From NCBI RefSeq assembly GCF_003752505.1, contig NZ_RKHO01000001.1, positions 3,906,001 through 3,970,000 of the forward strand: a DNA stretch of 64,000 nt, in the 5' to 3' direction. The DNA is from Nocardioides aurantiacus. GTDB lineage: Bacteria; Actinomycetota; Actinomycetes; Propionibacteriales; Nocardioidaceae. Both the position numbers and the translations under genes were made by a program. Under the pieces are notes generated by a model. That model saw only the letters and a list, made by a program, of their open reading frames with translations, did no database searches and was not told the origin of the DNA. Below are positions 25,969 to 37,207 of the stretch, piece after piece. Each line of letters starts with the position of its first letter. The first letter of the stretch is position 1.

Positions 25969-27695
25969 CTAGCGGCCGACCTTCACCACGGCGTTCCCGA
26001 CGTCGCGGCCCTTCTGCTCCACGCACGAGCCGATGTCGACGATGTTGGCCCACGACTCGGCCGGCTCCTGCAGGTACGCCTCCAGGCCGGTCGCGAACAT
26101 CGTCGTCAGGGCGTACGCCTCGAGCACCGCGCCGCCGGCGTGGTTGATCCTCTTGTCGCCGTCGATCGCGTCGCCGAGAAGGTCGGTGCCGACACCGATC
26201 GCGTTGTCGGCGTGGTCGTTGCCCGGGCTGAACGGGGGAGCGCCGTCGCCGGTCGCCCACGTCTGCGTGCAGTCCGCGACCGCGTTGACCATGTCGATAC
26301 CGGACTGGATCGCGTTCCCGACGTCCTTCATCTTCTCGATGCCGGCGCCCTCGACGCCCAGAGCCGAGAGGCCCTCGGCGATGCCGACGACAGGTCGACA
26401 CCGTTGACGGTGAAGGTGACGCGGGGGCCCTCGTCGCGCGAGGCGGCGAAGGTCTCCAGGACCCGGCGGGCGCGCTGGCCGTTCAGGGTGATGGCGTCGT
26501 TGCCGTTGATCGTGACCCCGCTGCCGACGCGCAGGGTGGCGACGAGGTCGATCCGGCCCTCGACGGCGAACCGGACGACGGCCGGGTCGCCGACGGCCGC
26601 GGCGGTCGCGGCCCTGGACAGTGCCGCGCGGACGCTGCACGGGGCGGCGTCCACGCACGCGGTCGCGGGGATGGTGGTGGAGTCGGTGAGCGTGTTGACG
26701 ACGAAGTCGGTCTCGGACTCCTCGACCCACGCGGACGCGGCGGCGCCGACGGCGCCGGCCAGGATGGGCGCCAGGAGCGCCACGACCAGCGTGGACGCGG
26801 TCGCGGCGAGCCGGTTCGGACGCCAGAAGCGACCGAAGGCGGCTGCCGGAGAGATCCGCTCCGGCCCGGGCCTGGCGGGGGGAGCGGTGGACCGGGTGTG
26901 CGCGAGTATCCCGAGCAGGGAGCCGGCGACGGCGAGCAGGAGGGCGGCCGTGACACCGAGCACCGCGGTGCCGGTCGCGAACTCGCCCGTGCTGGCGCCG
27001 GGCGCGGCCGTGCGGCTCAGGCCGAGGGCGCCGAGGCCCCAGCTCACCAGGCCGAGTACGCCGACGACCGCGAGGGCGCCCAGGCGGGCGCGCAGGGTCG
27101 CGGTCACCGCGGCACGGACCGCGTCGCGCAGCGTCGCGCCGGTGACCAGGTGGCTCCAGGTGGTCGGGAGCGCGGCGAGGACGGCGAGCGCGACCGCGAA
27201 CGGGAACGCGAGCCACAGGCCGGCGCCAGGGCTGCTCTCGGTGTCGGCACGCGACTCGGGGCTGCGCAGCCGCCAGGCGGCGCGGGCCAGGACCGCGACG
27301 CTCAGCGCCGGCCACAGCACGACGCCGAGCACCACCGCGGGGACGCCGACCGCGCCGAGGGCAAGGACCTTCGGCAGCGTCCGCCAGGCGCGGGCCCAGC
27401 CGGCTGCGTACCGGCCGCGGTGGCCGGCGAGGCTGTCGCGCACCAGGGAGGCGACCACCGTCGTGCCGGTGATCATGCCGGTCAGCGTGGCCAGCGCGAG
27501 GGCGAGCGTGGGCACCAGCGCGAGGGCGAGGCCCTTCACCGGGGTGGTGTCCTGCAGCAGGGAGTCCAGGGACCCGGTCAGGCCCAGGGCGAGCACCGCG
27601 AGCATCACGGCGACACCGAGGCCGCCGACGACCGCGGCGGGCACGCTCCAGGTCAGGGTGGCGGCACGCTCCCAACGGGGGGTGGTGGCGTGCAT
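25969..27695 (-). pseudogene. Frameshifted membrane protein gene with CSLREA-like domain
   Basis: Translation from ATG 27695 (GAGGAG upstream) gives about seven membrane helices. An outer segment TDFVVNTLTDSTTIP with ACVDAAPCSVRAALS, like a CSLREA domain, follows. At about 26380-26400 the typical high-GC codon pattern moves to another frame. The original frame continues only through poor codons (TCT, AGG, AGA AGA) to a TGA at 26328. The new frame reads VVGIAEGLSALGVEGAG and on to a TAG at 25969. Adding one base after GACCT would join both into a 575-residue protein. Either a real frameshift or a read error could explain it. The stop at 26328 also overlaps an ATG (ATGA), so two coupled genes are a less likely option. 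Function unknown. Confidence 0.65.
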
Positions 27696-27897
27696 GTGCG
27701 CTCCTCGAGAGACCCGTTTCCGGGGCGTGTGGCGGGGGGCCGCCCGCCGGGCGGCCCAGCGTCCGAGCGGCGACGTGCACCACGGGGAGGACGCTGCCGA
27801 GACAGCGTGATTGAAGCGGCAGGGGGCCCCTCCCCGGAGCGGTTTCCGCAACCGGGCCGAACTGGTCTAGCTCGCCCGGCGTCCAGCGGCCGGGCCG

Positions 27898-29049
27898 TCA
27901 GTGCCAGGGCGAGGTGCGCACGATCTGCAGCGCCCGGCTCTTCACGAACGGGTCGGCCTGCATGTAGAGCCAGGGCCGGCCGAACCAGAGGAAGCCGTCG
28001 ACCAGGTTGCGGGCGTGGGTGCGGTTGGTGGCGCTGAGGCCCCAGCGGGTGTTGGTGACGTCGACCGTCGGCGGGATGCCCAGCGTCACGCAGCGGGTGT
28101 CGGTGCGGGAGCGGCAGACCGGCGAGTTGTCGAAGTTGCTGCTGCGCTTCTGCTTCCAGGTGAACGGCTTGCCGTTCTTGGCGGTGTCGACGACGAAGTG
28201 CTTGCCCGGGATCCCGCGGCGGGTCAGCTCGCGGACCATCGCGGCGCCGTAGGCGATGTCGCTGCCCACCGAGGTGTAGTGGGTGGAGTTCAGCGCGAAG
28301 CCGCGGGTGTGGGCGATGCCGGCGGGCACCAGGAAGTCCACGGCCTTCGACGGGTCGTCCTCGGGCCAGTCCGAGGCGCCGCCGTCGATGTAGACGGCCG
28401 TGTTCGGCAGCGCGGAGAACTTCTTGGCCGAGTAGGCGATCAGCCGCGAGGGGACGAGGGACCTGCCCGGCACGCACAGTGCGAACGGGCCGTCGGGCTG
28501 CAGCACCAGGGCGACGTGGGCGTCGCCGACGGCGGCGGCGAACCGGTCGACCCACTGCTTGTACGACGCCTGCTCGGCCGCCGTGGGCAGCCGGCGGCAC
28601 GCCTCGTGCTCCCACGGCTTCATCCGGAACACCGTCATCTGCACCAGCACGTCGGGGTCGCCACCGGTGGAGTTGGCGATGTAGGCGTCGACCTTCTTGG
28701 CGATCTCGCCGTGGGGGATCCAGCCCCCGAACCACTTCGCCTTCGGACGCAGCGCGATCTTGCCGAGCAGCGTCTTCTCGGTGCCCGACGCCTTGACGTA
28801 CGGCGCCCACGACTGGTCGCCGTTGCCCTTGTAGACGCCCCACCGGCGGCCCGCCAACGGGTTGTCGCCGGTGTCGAGCGCGGTCAGCGCGGCGCCCAGC
28901 GCGGGCGAGAGCGCGGGGGCGTCGACGGTGGGCCGGTCCTCGGCGCCCGCGGTCGGCTGGGCGAGGAGCGAGCCGACCAGGGCGAGGGCGGCGGTGGCCG
29001 CGACGGCGGCCCACCGGGAGGTGCGCGAGGAGCGTCCACGAGAGGTCAT
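27898..29049 (-). CDS. Secreted glycoside hydrolase family 6 protein
   Basis: This 383-residue protein has a signal peptide (about 1-36, cleaved after TAGA) and a GH6 fold. GH6 members are endo- or exo-cellulases acting on beta-1,4-glucan with inversion. LVLQPDGPF places Asp186 in the LxPD motif, and VYIDGGASDWP holds Asp222 in the YxDxG motif. The usual RDC acid motif is not seen; the matching place reads WEHEAC (146-151), so catalytic details may differ. GGAG precedes the ATG. It follows the subtilase gene after a strong hairpin and is probably a separate transcript. Confidence 0.85.
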   Translation of the reverse strand: MTSRGRSSRTSRWAAVAATAALALVGSLLAQPTAGAEDRPTVDAPALSPALGAALTALDTGDNPLAGRRWGVYKGNGDQSWAPYVKASGTEKTLLGKIALRPKAKWFGGWIPHGEIAKKVDAYIANSTGGDPDVLVQMTVFRMKPWEHEACRRLPTAAEQASYKQWVDRFAAAVGDAHVALVLQPDGPFALCVPGRSLVPSRLIAYSAKKFSALPNTAVYIDGGASDWPEDDPSKAVDFLVPAGIAHTRGFALNSTHYTSVGSDIAYGAAMVRELTRRGIPGKHFVVDTAKNGKPFTWKQKRSSNFDNSPVCRSRTDTRCVTLGIPPTVDVTNTRWGLSATNRTHARNLVDGFLWFGRPWLYMQADPFVKSRALQIVRTSPWH

Positions 29050-29107
29050 GCGCTCCAGCGTGCGCGTTTCGAGACGGGAATGCAGGATATTCGTAGCAAA
29101 TGTCGGT

Positions 29108-29143
29108 ACGGCCGGGGTCCACCAGGTGCTGGACCCCGGCCGT
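29108..29143 (-). terminator. Hairpin between the subtilase and GH6 genes
   Basis: A 14-bp perfect stem (29108-29121 with 29130-29143, core CGGCCGGGGTCCA) encloses an 8-base loop. It lies 30 bases after the subtilase stop on the minus strand. There is no T-run, but its stability fits a GC-rich intrinsic terminator. Confidence 0.65.
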
Positions 29144-29172
29144 TCCGGAGGTGGTGCGGTCGTGCGGTGGCG

Positions 29173-31422
29173 CTAGCGGGCGAACGCGTAGAGCACGCTG
29201 TGGGCCACCGAGCCCAGGCGCAGCGTGGCCGAGCGGTCACCCGTGGTGGTGGCCTTGCCGGGGGCGTAGGTCAGCGTCAGCCTCGCCGAGCCGCCGGCCG
29301 GGACCGTCAGCGTGCTGGCCGACACCCGGAAGGCGGGGTCACCGGTGACTGAGACCGGCGTGGTCACCGGCGCCGCGGTCAGGTTGGTGACCGTCAGCGT
29401 CCGGGTCAGCGCCTGGCCGCTGCCCGAGGGCACCGCGCCGAAGGAGGTGCTGACCGAGGACAGCGCCAGCCGGGCGCCGACGGCCGCGTCGAGGTCCTCG
29501 AGCCCGGACCCGGTCACGAGCGGGTCGGTCTCGAGGGCGGTGACGGCGGTGGACTGCTTCAGCACGCCCGTCGCGGAGGTGTTGACCAGGGCCGAGCGGA
29601 CCTGGGCGGCGCTCCACCCGGGGTGGGCCTGGCGGACCACGGCGGCGGATCCGGCGAGGTGCGGGGTGGCCATCGAGGTGCCCTGCATGAAGCCCCAGCA
29701 GCCCTCGGCGGGCAGCGGGTCGCAGAAGGACTGCGGCAGCGAGGAGAGGATGTTGACGCCGGGAGCGGTCACGTCGGGCTTCACGCGGTAGCTGACGTCG
29801 GTCGGGCCCTGGCTGGAGAAGTCGCCCATGATGTCGTCGTTGCCGCTGTCGACGTACGCCGGGGTGACGCCGATCGTGACGGGTCCGCCGGCCAGGCCGG
29901 CCAGCTCCGTGGCGTCGGCGTACGGCGCCATCACGGCCGGGATCGTCGCCGGGGCGGCGGCGTCGGCGGCCATCGCGACCGGGTCGCCGGGCACGTTGTT
30001 GACCACGATCGTGCCGACGGCGCCGGCCTTCTCGGCGGTCGCGACCTTGGTGCCGAAACTGCAGGTGCCGCGCGCCACGAGGGCGATGGCGCCGGTGGTG
30101 GAGGCGGTGAAGTCGCCGGCCTCGCAGCCGTCCCCGAACGCCAGCGCGGAGGTGCCGCCGGCCGGGACGAGGGTGCCGGTGAGCGGCGTCGTCGGGATCG
30201 CGAAGTCGCCGGTGGCGGTGACGCTCACGGGGGTGCCGGTGGCCGCGGTGCCGGCGTACACCGGGACGCCGGTGTAGTGGCCGACCGAGGACGCGCCCGC
30301 GGTCAGCGCCCGCTCGGCGGAGCCGGGGGAGCCGATCGTGAAGTGGCCGGGGCCCTCGTTGCCGCCCGCGACCGCGACCACGATGTTGGCCCTGTCGAGG
30401 TTGTCCACGGCGGTGGTGAGCAGGTCCTGGTTGCCAGAGGCGCTGCCGCCGAGGCTCATGTTGAGCACCTGCATGCCGTCCTCGGCGGCGGCCTGCAACG
30501 CGTCGAGGATGTCCTCGCTGCGCGCGTTGTCGATGTCGCCGGGGAAGACGTTGTAGTTGCCGAGCAGGGCTCGCGGGGCGACGCCGCTGGGGGCGTAGGG
30601 GATCTTCGCGCCGTCGACCGAGGCCGGGGTGCGGGGGTTGCAGGCGGCGGTGCCGGCGACGTGGGTGCCGTGGTCCTGGACCGCCTCCGGGGTGAGCCCC
30701 TGCTGGGCCGCCTTGTTGGCGAAGACCCGGGCCACGACCACCTTGTCGTTGGTGAACCGGGTGTCGCCGAGCTGCTTCTGGGCGGGGTAGCCGGTCGCGC
30801 GGAAGCACGGGTGGGTCGCGTCGATGCCGGTGTCGACGATCCCGATCCTGACGCCCTCGCCGGCCCGCGTGGGGGCGCCCGGCTCGGCGATCGCCCACGC
30901 GGCCTCGGCGTCGATGCGCTCGAGGTCGGGGTCGGTGACGCTGGGGGCGTACGTCGCGGCGTACCCCGCCTGGGCGACGCCGGGGGCGCCGGCGAGGGTC
31001 GCGAGCGGGGTGCCGTTGAGCCGGACCGCGACGCCGTTCAGGGCGATGTCGTACTCGCCCACGACCGTGGCCGCCGGGGCGTTGCCGCGCAGCCAGGCGC
31101 GCAGGTCGTTGCGCTGGGCCGCCAGCCGGGCCCGGACGTTCCTGGCCTTGGTGGTGCCGAGGGCGAGGCCCTTGCCGGCGGCCGGGGCGGTGCTCGGGTC
31201 GGTGGCGACGGGGTCGCGGGAGAGCCGCAGGATCGCGGTGCTGGTGTCGGCGCCGGACGAGGAGCGGACGTCGGAGGTGGCCTGGCGGGTGGTGCCGGAC
31301 CCGCCGGCGGGGTCCGCCGCGTCGGCCGGACCAGTGAGGGCGACCCCCGTGGCGGCGGTGCTCAGCCCGAGGACGGCAGCGGCCGCCACGGCGGACAGCT
31401 GGCGAGGTGTACGTCGGTTCAT
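29173..31422 (-). CDS. Secreted subtilisin-family (S8) serine protease with PA domain
   Basis: This 749-residue exoprotease has a signal peptide (about 1-36) and an I9-like propeptide region (about 60-160). The S8 catalytic domain has Asp197 in IVDTGID, His251 in DHGTHVAG and Ser583 in GTSMATPHLAG. A PA domain (about 405-515) is inserted between the His and Ser motifs. The C-terminal 110 residues form a fibronectin-like domain. ATG 31422 has GGGAG upstream; longer in-frame starts lack the signal peptide at the right place. No membrane anchor or sortase signal is seen. Confidence 0.93.
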   Translation of the reverse strand: MNRRTPRQLSAVAAAAVLGLSTAATGVALTGPADAADPAGGSGTTRQATSDVRSSSGADTSTAILRLSRDPVATDPSTAPAAGKGLALGTTKARNVRARLAAQRNDLRAWLRGNAPAATVVGEYDIALNGVAVRLNGTPLATLAGAPGVAQAGYAATYAPSVTDPDLERIDAEAAWAIAEPGAPTRAGEGVRIGIVDTGIDATHPCFRATGYPAQKQLGDTRFTNDKVVVARVFANKAAQQGLTPEAVQDHGTHVAGTAACNPRTPASVDGAKIPYAPSGVAPRALLGNYNVFPGDIDNARSEDILDALQAAAEDGMQVLNMSLGGSASGNQDLLTTAVDNLDRANIVVAVAGGNEGPGHFTIGSPGSAERALTAGASSVGHYTGVPVYAGTAATGTPVSVTATGDFAIPTTPLTGTLVPAGGTSALAFGDGCEAGDFTASTTGAIALVARGTCSFGTKVATAEKAGAVGTIVVNNVPGDPVAMAADAAAPATIPAVMAPYADATELAGLAGGPVTIGVTPAYVDSGNDDIMGDFSSQGPTDVSYRVKPDVTAPGVNILSSLPQSFCDPLPAEGCWGFMQGTSMATPHLAGSAAVVRQAHPGWSAAQVRSALVNTSATGVLKQSTAVTALETDPLVTGSGLEDLDAAVGARLALSSVSTSFGAVPSGSGQALTRTLTVTNLTAAPVTTPVSVTGDPAFRVSASTLTVPAGGSARLTLTYAPGKATTTGDRSATLRLGSVAHSVLYAFAR

Positions 31423-31567
31423 CGTGCTCCCGGTGACAGGGCACGACCCGGTCACCCCCGCGGACCCGAGCCGTACCGATGGTTGTCCCGTGAAACTAGG
31501 TCGCCGTCACGGCTCCCGGGAAGGGCCGGGGGCAGGTCGTGACCGACTCGTGTCCGAACGCGGGGGC

Positions 31568-32493
31568 TCAGCCCAGCTCGGGCGAGACCCCCGTCAGCCC
31601 GACGGAGACCTCCCACAGCCGGGCCGCGAGCCCCGCGTCGCGGGCCCAGCGGCTCTGCTTGGCCTCGCCGAGCCGACCGCGGCTCTCCATCAGCCCGGTC
31701 GGGCCGGTGTAGGAGCCCGGAGCGGCGTACGTCGAGGCCCACAGCGTCGGGTTGGCCCCGGCCCTGGAGGACTGCACGACCAGGGGCATCACCAGCGGGG
31801 CGAGCTGCTTGACGCCGGGCAGCGAGCCCAGGCCGTCGGGGCTGGTCACCAGGCCGGTGTTGGAGACGCCGGGGTGGCAGGCGGTGACGGTGAGCCGGCT
31901 GCCCGCCGCGGTGGCGCGGCGCTGCAGCTCGTGGGCGAACAGCAGGTTGGCCAGCTTGGAGTTGCCGTAGGCCTTGTTGGAGCTGTACGTCGCCCCCGGG
32001 TTGCCCTCGAGCACGGAGTCGTCGCCCCGGTGGTGGGCGATCGAGGAGACCGCGACGACACGCGGGGCCTCGGCCTCCAGGAGCCGCGGCAGCAGCCGTC
32101 CGGTGAGCGCGAAGTGGCCGAGGTGGTTGGTGCCGAACTGGAGCTCGTGACCGTCGGCCGTCTCGCGGTAGCGCGGCGGCGTCATCACGCCGGCGTTGGC
32201 GACGAGCAGGTCGAGCGGGCCCTGCCAGGCCTGCGCGAACGCGCGCACGGACTCCTGCGAGGCCAGGTCGAGCTCGGCGACCTCGGTGTCGCCGGTCAGC
32301 CGGCCCTGCGCCTCGCGGGCCGAGTCGAGGTTGCGGCAGGCGAGCGTGACGTGGGCGCCGTGGGCGGCGAACGCCTTCGCGGCGTGGAACCCGATGCCGG
32401 AGTTGGCGCCGGTCACCACGACCCGCCGTCCGGTCAGGTCTGGGAGGTCGTCGGGGCCGAAGCGGGCGAGGTGCGGGGTGCGGGTGGGGGTGC

Positions 32494-32497
<4 letters not shown>
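31568..32497 (-). CDS. Short-chain dehydrogenase (retinol dehydrogenase-like)
   Basis: This 309-residue SDR oxidoreductase has the cofactor loop TGANSGIG (29-36), NAG (101-103), Ser151/152 and the catalytic YGNSK (Tyr177, Lys181). Arg55 after the second strand (ACRN) suggests NADP(H). The 300-residue length and C-terminal part resemble retinol-dehydrogenase-like SDRs. The ATG overlaps the acyl-CoA dehydrogenase stop (ATGA), so both act together, perhaps in fatty acid or steroid-side-chain metabolism. The substrate is unknown. Confidence 0.9.
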
Positions 32498-33684
<1,187 letters not shown>

Positions 33685-33720
33685 GACCCCGAACCTAGCC
33701 CGGGAATCCAGCCGGCGGGC

Positions 33721-34464
33721 TCAGCGCTCCGAGGCGAGGGCGGCGGCCCCGACGATGCCCGCGGTGTTGCGCAGCGTGGCCGAGATGATCTCGGTCTCGA
33801 CATCGATGAGGTGCATGAACTCGGCCGCGTGCTTGCTCACGCCACCGCCCACCACGAACAGCTGCGGGGAGAACAGCCGCTCCAGCGTGCGGTAGTAGGT
33901 GGTGAGCCGGCCGGCCCACTTCTCCCACGAGAGGTCCTCGCCCTTGCGGGCCGAGTTGGCGGCGCGCTTCTCGGCGTCGTGGCCCTCGATCTCGAGGTGG
34001 CCGAGCTCGGAGTTGGGGATCAGCACGCCGTCGTACAGCAGCGCGGAGCCGATGCCGGTGCCGAGCGTGGTGACGATGACCAGGCCGGGGCGGTGGTGGG
34101 CCACGCCGTAGCGGGCCTCGGCCAGGCCGGCGGCGTCGGCGTCGTTGATCGCGTGCACCTCGCGGCCGAGCTCGTTGGCCAGGAGGTCGTCGGCGTCGGT
34201 GCCGATCCAGTCGGAGTCGATGTTGGCGGCCGAGGCCACGACCCCGTTGGTGCGGACCACGCCCGGGATGGTGACCCCGACCGGGCTGGTGGTGTCCTCG
34301 AAGCGCTCGAGCAGCTCGGCCATCACCTTGGCCACCGCCTTGGGGGTGGACTTCTCGGGGGTGTCGATCCGCTCGCGCTCGGCGGAGAACTCCCCGGTGG
34401 CCAGGTCGACGGGAGCCGCCTTGATGCCGCTGCCGCCGAAGTCGATGCCGATGGGGTCTGCCAT
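33721..34464 (-). CDS. ppgK: Polyphosphate glucokinase
   Basis: This 247-residue ROK-fold kinase phosphorylates glucose with polyphosphate or ATP. Evidence is the phosphate loop [34 protein letters not shown] with the catalytic Asp, [11 protein letters not shown] and [17 protein letters not shown]. The ATG at 34464 follows directly on the minus strand from the divergent nuclease promoter region. It supplies glucose-6-phosphate for the zwf-edd-eda route encoded at 54-58 kb. Confidence 0.93.
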   Translation of the reverse strand: MADPIGIDFGGSGIKAAPVDLATGEFSAERERIDTPEKSTPKAVAKVMAELLERFEDTTSPVGVTIPGVVRTNGVVASAANIDSDWIGTDADDLLANELGREVHAINDADAAGLAEARYGVAHHRPGLVIVTTLGTGIGSALLYDGVLIPNSELGHLEIEGHDAEKRAANSARKGEDLSWEKWAGRLTTYYRTLERLFSPQLFVVGGGVSKHAAEFMHLIDVETEIISATLRNTAGIVGAAALASER

Positions 34465-34615
34465 GCGCGACAACCTAGCCGGGCGCCGTCGTGATGCCCA
34501 TGGTTGCCGAAACGTTAACCGCCCAGACCTCCCCGAACCGGGCGGACCGGGATAGGAAGGACGACGGCGGTGGCGCCCCATCTCGGGCGGCGTCACGTTC
34601 TCGAGGAGTCTCCCC

Positions 34616-37150
34616 ATGCGCCCTGCCCCGCGCCCGTTGCTGCGCCCCTTCGTCCTGCCGACCCTGGCCGCGCTCGCCGTCGGTGTCGTCCCACTCCTGG
34701 CGACGCCCGCCGGCGCCGCGCCCGCCGGCGACCAGCTGGTCGTCTCCGAGGTGTACGGCGGGGGCGGCTCGGCGAGCTCGACCGTGGCCCGCGACTTCGT
34801 GGAGCTGCTGAACCCGACCTCGGCGCCGCTGTCGGTCGACGGGTTGTCGGTGCAGTACCGCTCGGCGACCGGGGCCGCCGCACCCTCGGGCGTCACGACG
34901 CTCACCGGCACCGTGCCGGCCGGCGGTCGCTACCTCGTCGGCCTCAGCGGCAGCGGCAGCAGCACCTCCGCCGCGCCGCTGCCCACGCCGGACGCCAGCG
35001 GCAGCACGGCCCTGGCCGCCGGGTCCGGCACCGTCTTCCTGGCCCGGGGGACGACGCCCCTGACCACGCCGCCCACCGGCTCGCTCACGGGCGACCCGCG
35101 GGTGGTCGACCTGGTGGGCTACGGCACCAGCAACACCTTCGAGGACGCGCCCGCCCCGGCCGGCTCGGCCGGCACCTCGCTGGCCCGTGACGCCGCCGGC
35201 AAGGACACCGACGACAACGCCGCCGACCTCGGGGTCGGCGCACCCACGCCCGACGCCGCGCCCGCCGGGTCGACACCCGAGCCGCCCGCCCCGGCCACCG
35301 ACGCCACCGTCGCCGAGGTCCAGGGCACCGGCACGACCAGCCCGCTCGCCGGCCGGCAGGTGCGGACCACCGGCGTCGTCACCGCGGCATACCCCACGGG
35401 GGGCTTCAACGGCTTCTTCCTGCAGACCGCCGGGACCGGCGGCGCCACCGGTGCGCGGACCGCCTCGGACGCGTTGTTCGTCTACGGCTCCGCCGCGACG
35501 CGCGAGGTCGCCGTGGGCGACCACGTGCAGGTGACCGGGCGCGTCTCGGAGTACCAGGGCATGACCCAGCTGACGCCGGGGTCGGCGGCCGACGTCGCCG
35601 ACCTCCCCGGCGCGGCGGCCGTCACCCCCACCGCCACCGGCTGGCCGCGCACCGACGCCGAGCGGGAGCGGCTCGAGGGCATGCTGCTGGCGCCGCAGGG
35701 ACCGTTCACGGTCGCCGACAACTACGCCCTCAACCAGTACGCCGAGCTCGGGCTCGCCTCGGGCACGACCCCCCTCTTCCAGCCCACCGAGGTGGCCGAC
35801 CCCGCCGACGCCGCCGAGATCCGCGCGGTGGTCGAGGACAACGCCGCCCGCGCGGTCACGCTCGACGACGGGGCGACCACCAACTTCCTCACCGCGAAGG
35901 ACACCCCGCTGCCCTACCTGACCCAGGACCGCGAGCTCCGGGTCGGGGCGCCGGTGTCCTTCGAGCAGCCCGTCGTCCTGGACTACCGCTTCGACGCCTG
36001 GCGGCTCCAGCCCACCGACCAGCTGACCGCCACCGACCCGCTGCCGGTGCGCGTCGCCGACACCCGCACCTCGGCGCCCGAGCCGGTGGGCGGCCGGGTG
36101 CGGATCGCGTCGTTCAACGTCCTCAACTACTTCACCACCACCGGGGAGGACGTCGAGGCCGCCGGCGGGGACTGTGACTACTACACCGACCGGGCCGGCA
36201 ACCCCGACACGGTGAGGAGCTGCGAGACCGCCGCCGGCGGGGACGGGCCGCGTGGTGCCGCGCAGGCCGACGACCTCGCCCGCCAGCAGGCCAAGCTGGT
36301 GGCGGCGCTGAACGGTCTCGACGCCGACGTGGTCTCGCTGGAGGAGCTGGAGAACTCCGCGAAGTTCGGCCTCGACCGCGACGCCGCCCTGGCCACCCTC
36401 ACCGGCGCGCTCAACGACGCGGCCGGCGTCGGCACCTGGGACTACGTCCGCTCGCCGGGCTCGGCCGACTCGCCGGCCGCCCAGGAGGACGAGGACGTCA
36501 TCCGCACCGGCTTCGTCTACCGTCCCGACGCGGTGCGCCCGGTCGGGGAGTCGGTCATCGACGACGTGCCGACGTTCGACAACGCCCGCGACCCGCTGGC
36601 CCAGGCCTTCGAGCCGCGCCGCAGCGGCGGGCCGCAGAGCCGGTTCATGCTCGTGGTCAACCACTTCAAGTCCAAGGGCTCCGGCGCCCCGGGCGACGGC
36701 GACACCGGCCAGGGCGCGTCCAACCTGGCCCGGGTCGCGCAGGCCCGCGAGCTGGTGCGCTTCGCCGGGGAGATGGAGTCCACCGTCCCCACCGGTCGCG
36801 TCTTCCTGGCCGGCGACCTGAACGCCTACACCCAGGAGGACCCGCTCCAGGTGCTCTACGACGCCGGCTACACCGACATCGGCTCGGACCGCGCACCCGA
36901 GGAGTTCACCTACCTCTTCGACGGTCGGGTGGGCTCGCTCGACCACGTGCTCGGCAACCCCGCGGCGATGCGGACCGTCACCGGCGCCCACGTGTGGAAC
37001 CTCAACGCGGTCGAGTCGGTGGCCCTGGAGTACAGCCGCTACAACTACAACGCCACCGACTTCTTCGCCCCCGACCCCTACCGCTCCTCCGACCACGACC
37101 CCCTCGTCGTCGGGCTGGACCCGCGGCCGGGGCGTGGGACGGGCCGGTAG
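34616..37150 (+). CDS. Extracellular nuclease (ExeM/NucH type) with lamin-tail domain
   Basis: This 844-residue secreted protein has a signal peptide (about 1-34, ending PAGAAPA). A lamin-tail domain (about 37-165) and a Pro-rich linker follow, then an OB-fold-like region (about 220-460). The endonuclease/exonuclease/phosphatase domain is at about 485-840, with [29 protein letters not shown] and SDHDP. This layout matches ExeM/NucH nucleases that degrade extracellular DNA for phosphate and carbon. GAGGAG precedes ATG 34616. It is divergent from ppgK. Confidence 0.92.
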   Translation: MRPAPRPLLRPFVLPTLAALAVGVVPLLATPAGAAPAGDQLVVSEVYGGGGSASSTVARDFVELLNPTSAPLSVDGLSVQYRSATGAAAPSGVTTLTGTVPAGGRYLVGLSGSGSSTSAAPLPTPDASGSTALAAGSGTVFLARGTTPLTTPPTGSLTGDPRVVDLVGYGTSNTFEDAPAPAGSAGTSLARDAAGKDTDDNAADLGVGAPTPDAAPAGSTPEPPAPATDATVAEVQGTGTTSPLAGRQVRTTGVVTAAYPTGGFNGFFLQTAGTGGATGARTASDALFVYGSAATREVAVGDHVQVTGRVSEYQGMTQLTPGSAADVADLPGAAAVTPTATGWPRTDAERERLEGMLLAPQGPFTVADNYALNQYAELGLASGTTPLFQPTEVADPADAAEIRAVVEDNAARAVTLDDGATTNFLTAKDTPLPYLTQDRELRVGAPVSFEQPVVLDYRFDAWRLQPTDQLTATDPLPVRVADTRTSAPEPVGGRVRIASFNVLNYFTTTGEDVEAAGGDCDYYTDRAGNPDTVRSCETAAGGDGPRGAAQADDLARQQAKLVAALNGLDADVVSLEELENSAKFGLDRDAALATLTGALNDAAGVGTWDYVRSPGSADSPAAQEDEDVIRTGFVYRPDAVRPVGESVIDDVPTFDNARDPLAQAFEPRRSGGPQSRFMLVVNHFKSKGSGAPGDGDTGQGASNLARVAQARELVRFAGEMESTVPTGRVFLAGDLNAYTQEDPLQVLYDAGYTDIGSDRAPEEFTYLFDGRVGSLDHVLGNPAAMRTVTGAHVWNLNAVESVALEYSRYNYNATDFFAPDPYRSSDHDPLVVGLDPRPGRGTGR

Positions 37151-37171
37151 CGCGACGGTGACCGGACGCAC

Positions 37172-37185
37172 CTACCGACCGGTAG
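37172..37185. promoter_or_regulatory. Operator-like palindrome before the monooxygenase gene
   Basis: CTACCGACCGGTAG (6-bp arms, 2-base centre) lies 22 bases before the monooxygenase ATG. TetR-type regulators of catabolic genes often bind such TACCGnnCGGTA sites. No adjacent regulator gene is present. Confidence 0.35.
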
Positions 37186-37207
37186 CCGCGCCGGGCATCA
37201 TGGGGGC

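Noticed and set aside
34497-34530. PhoP (PHO) box upstream of the extracellular nuclease
   Set aside because: A single GTTAACC-like element is present without the expected 11-bp direct repeats.
34475-37171. 898-codon frame opposite the extracellular nuclease gene
   Set aside because: It has only Gly/Val/Arg/Ala-rich sequence with no domain, while the plus strand has a signal peptide and nuclease motifs.
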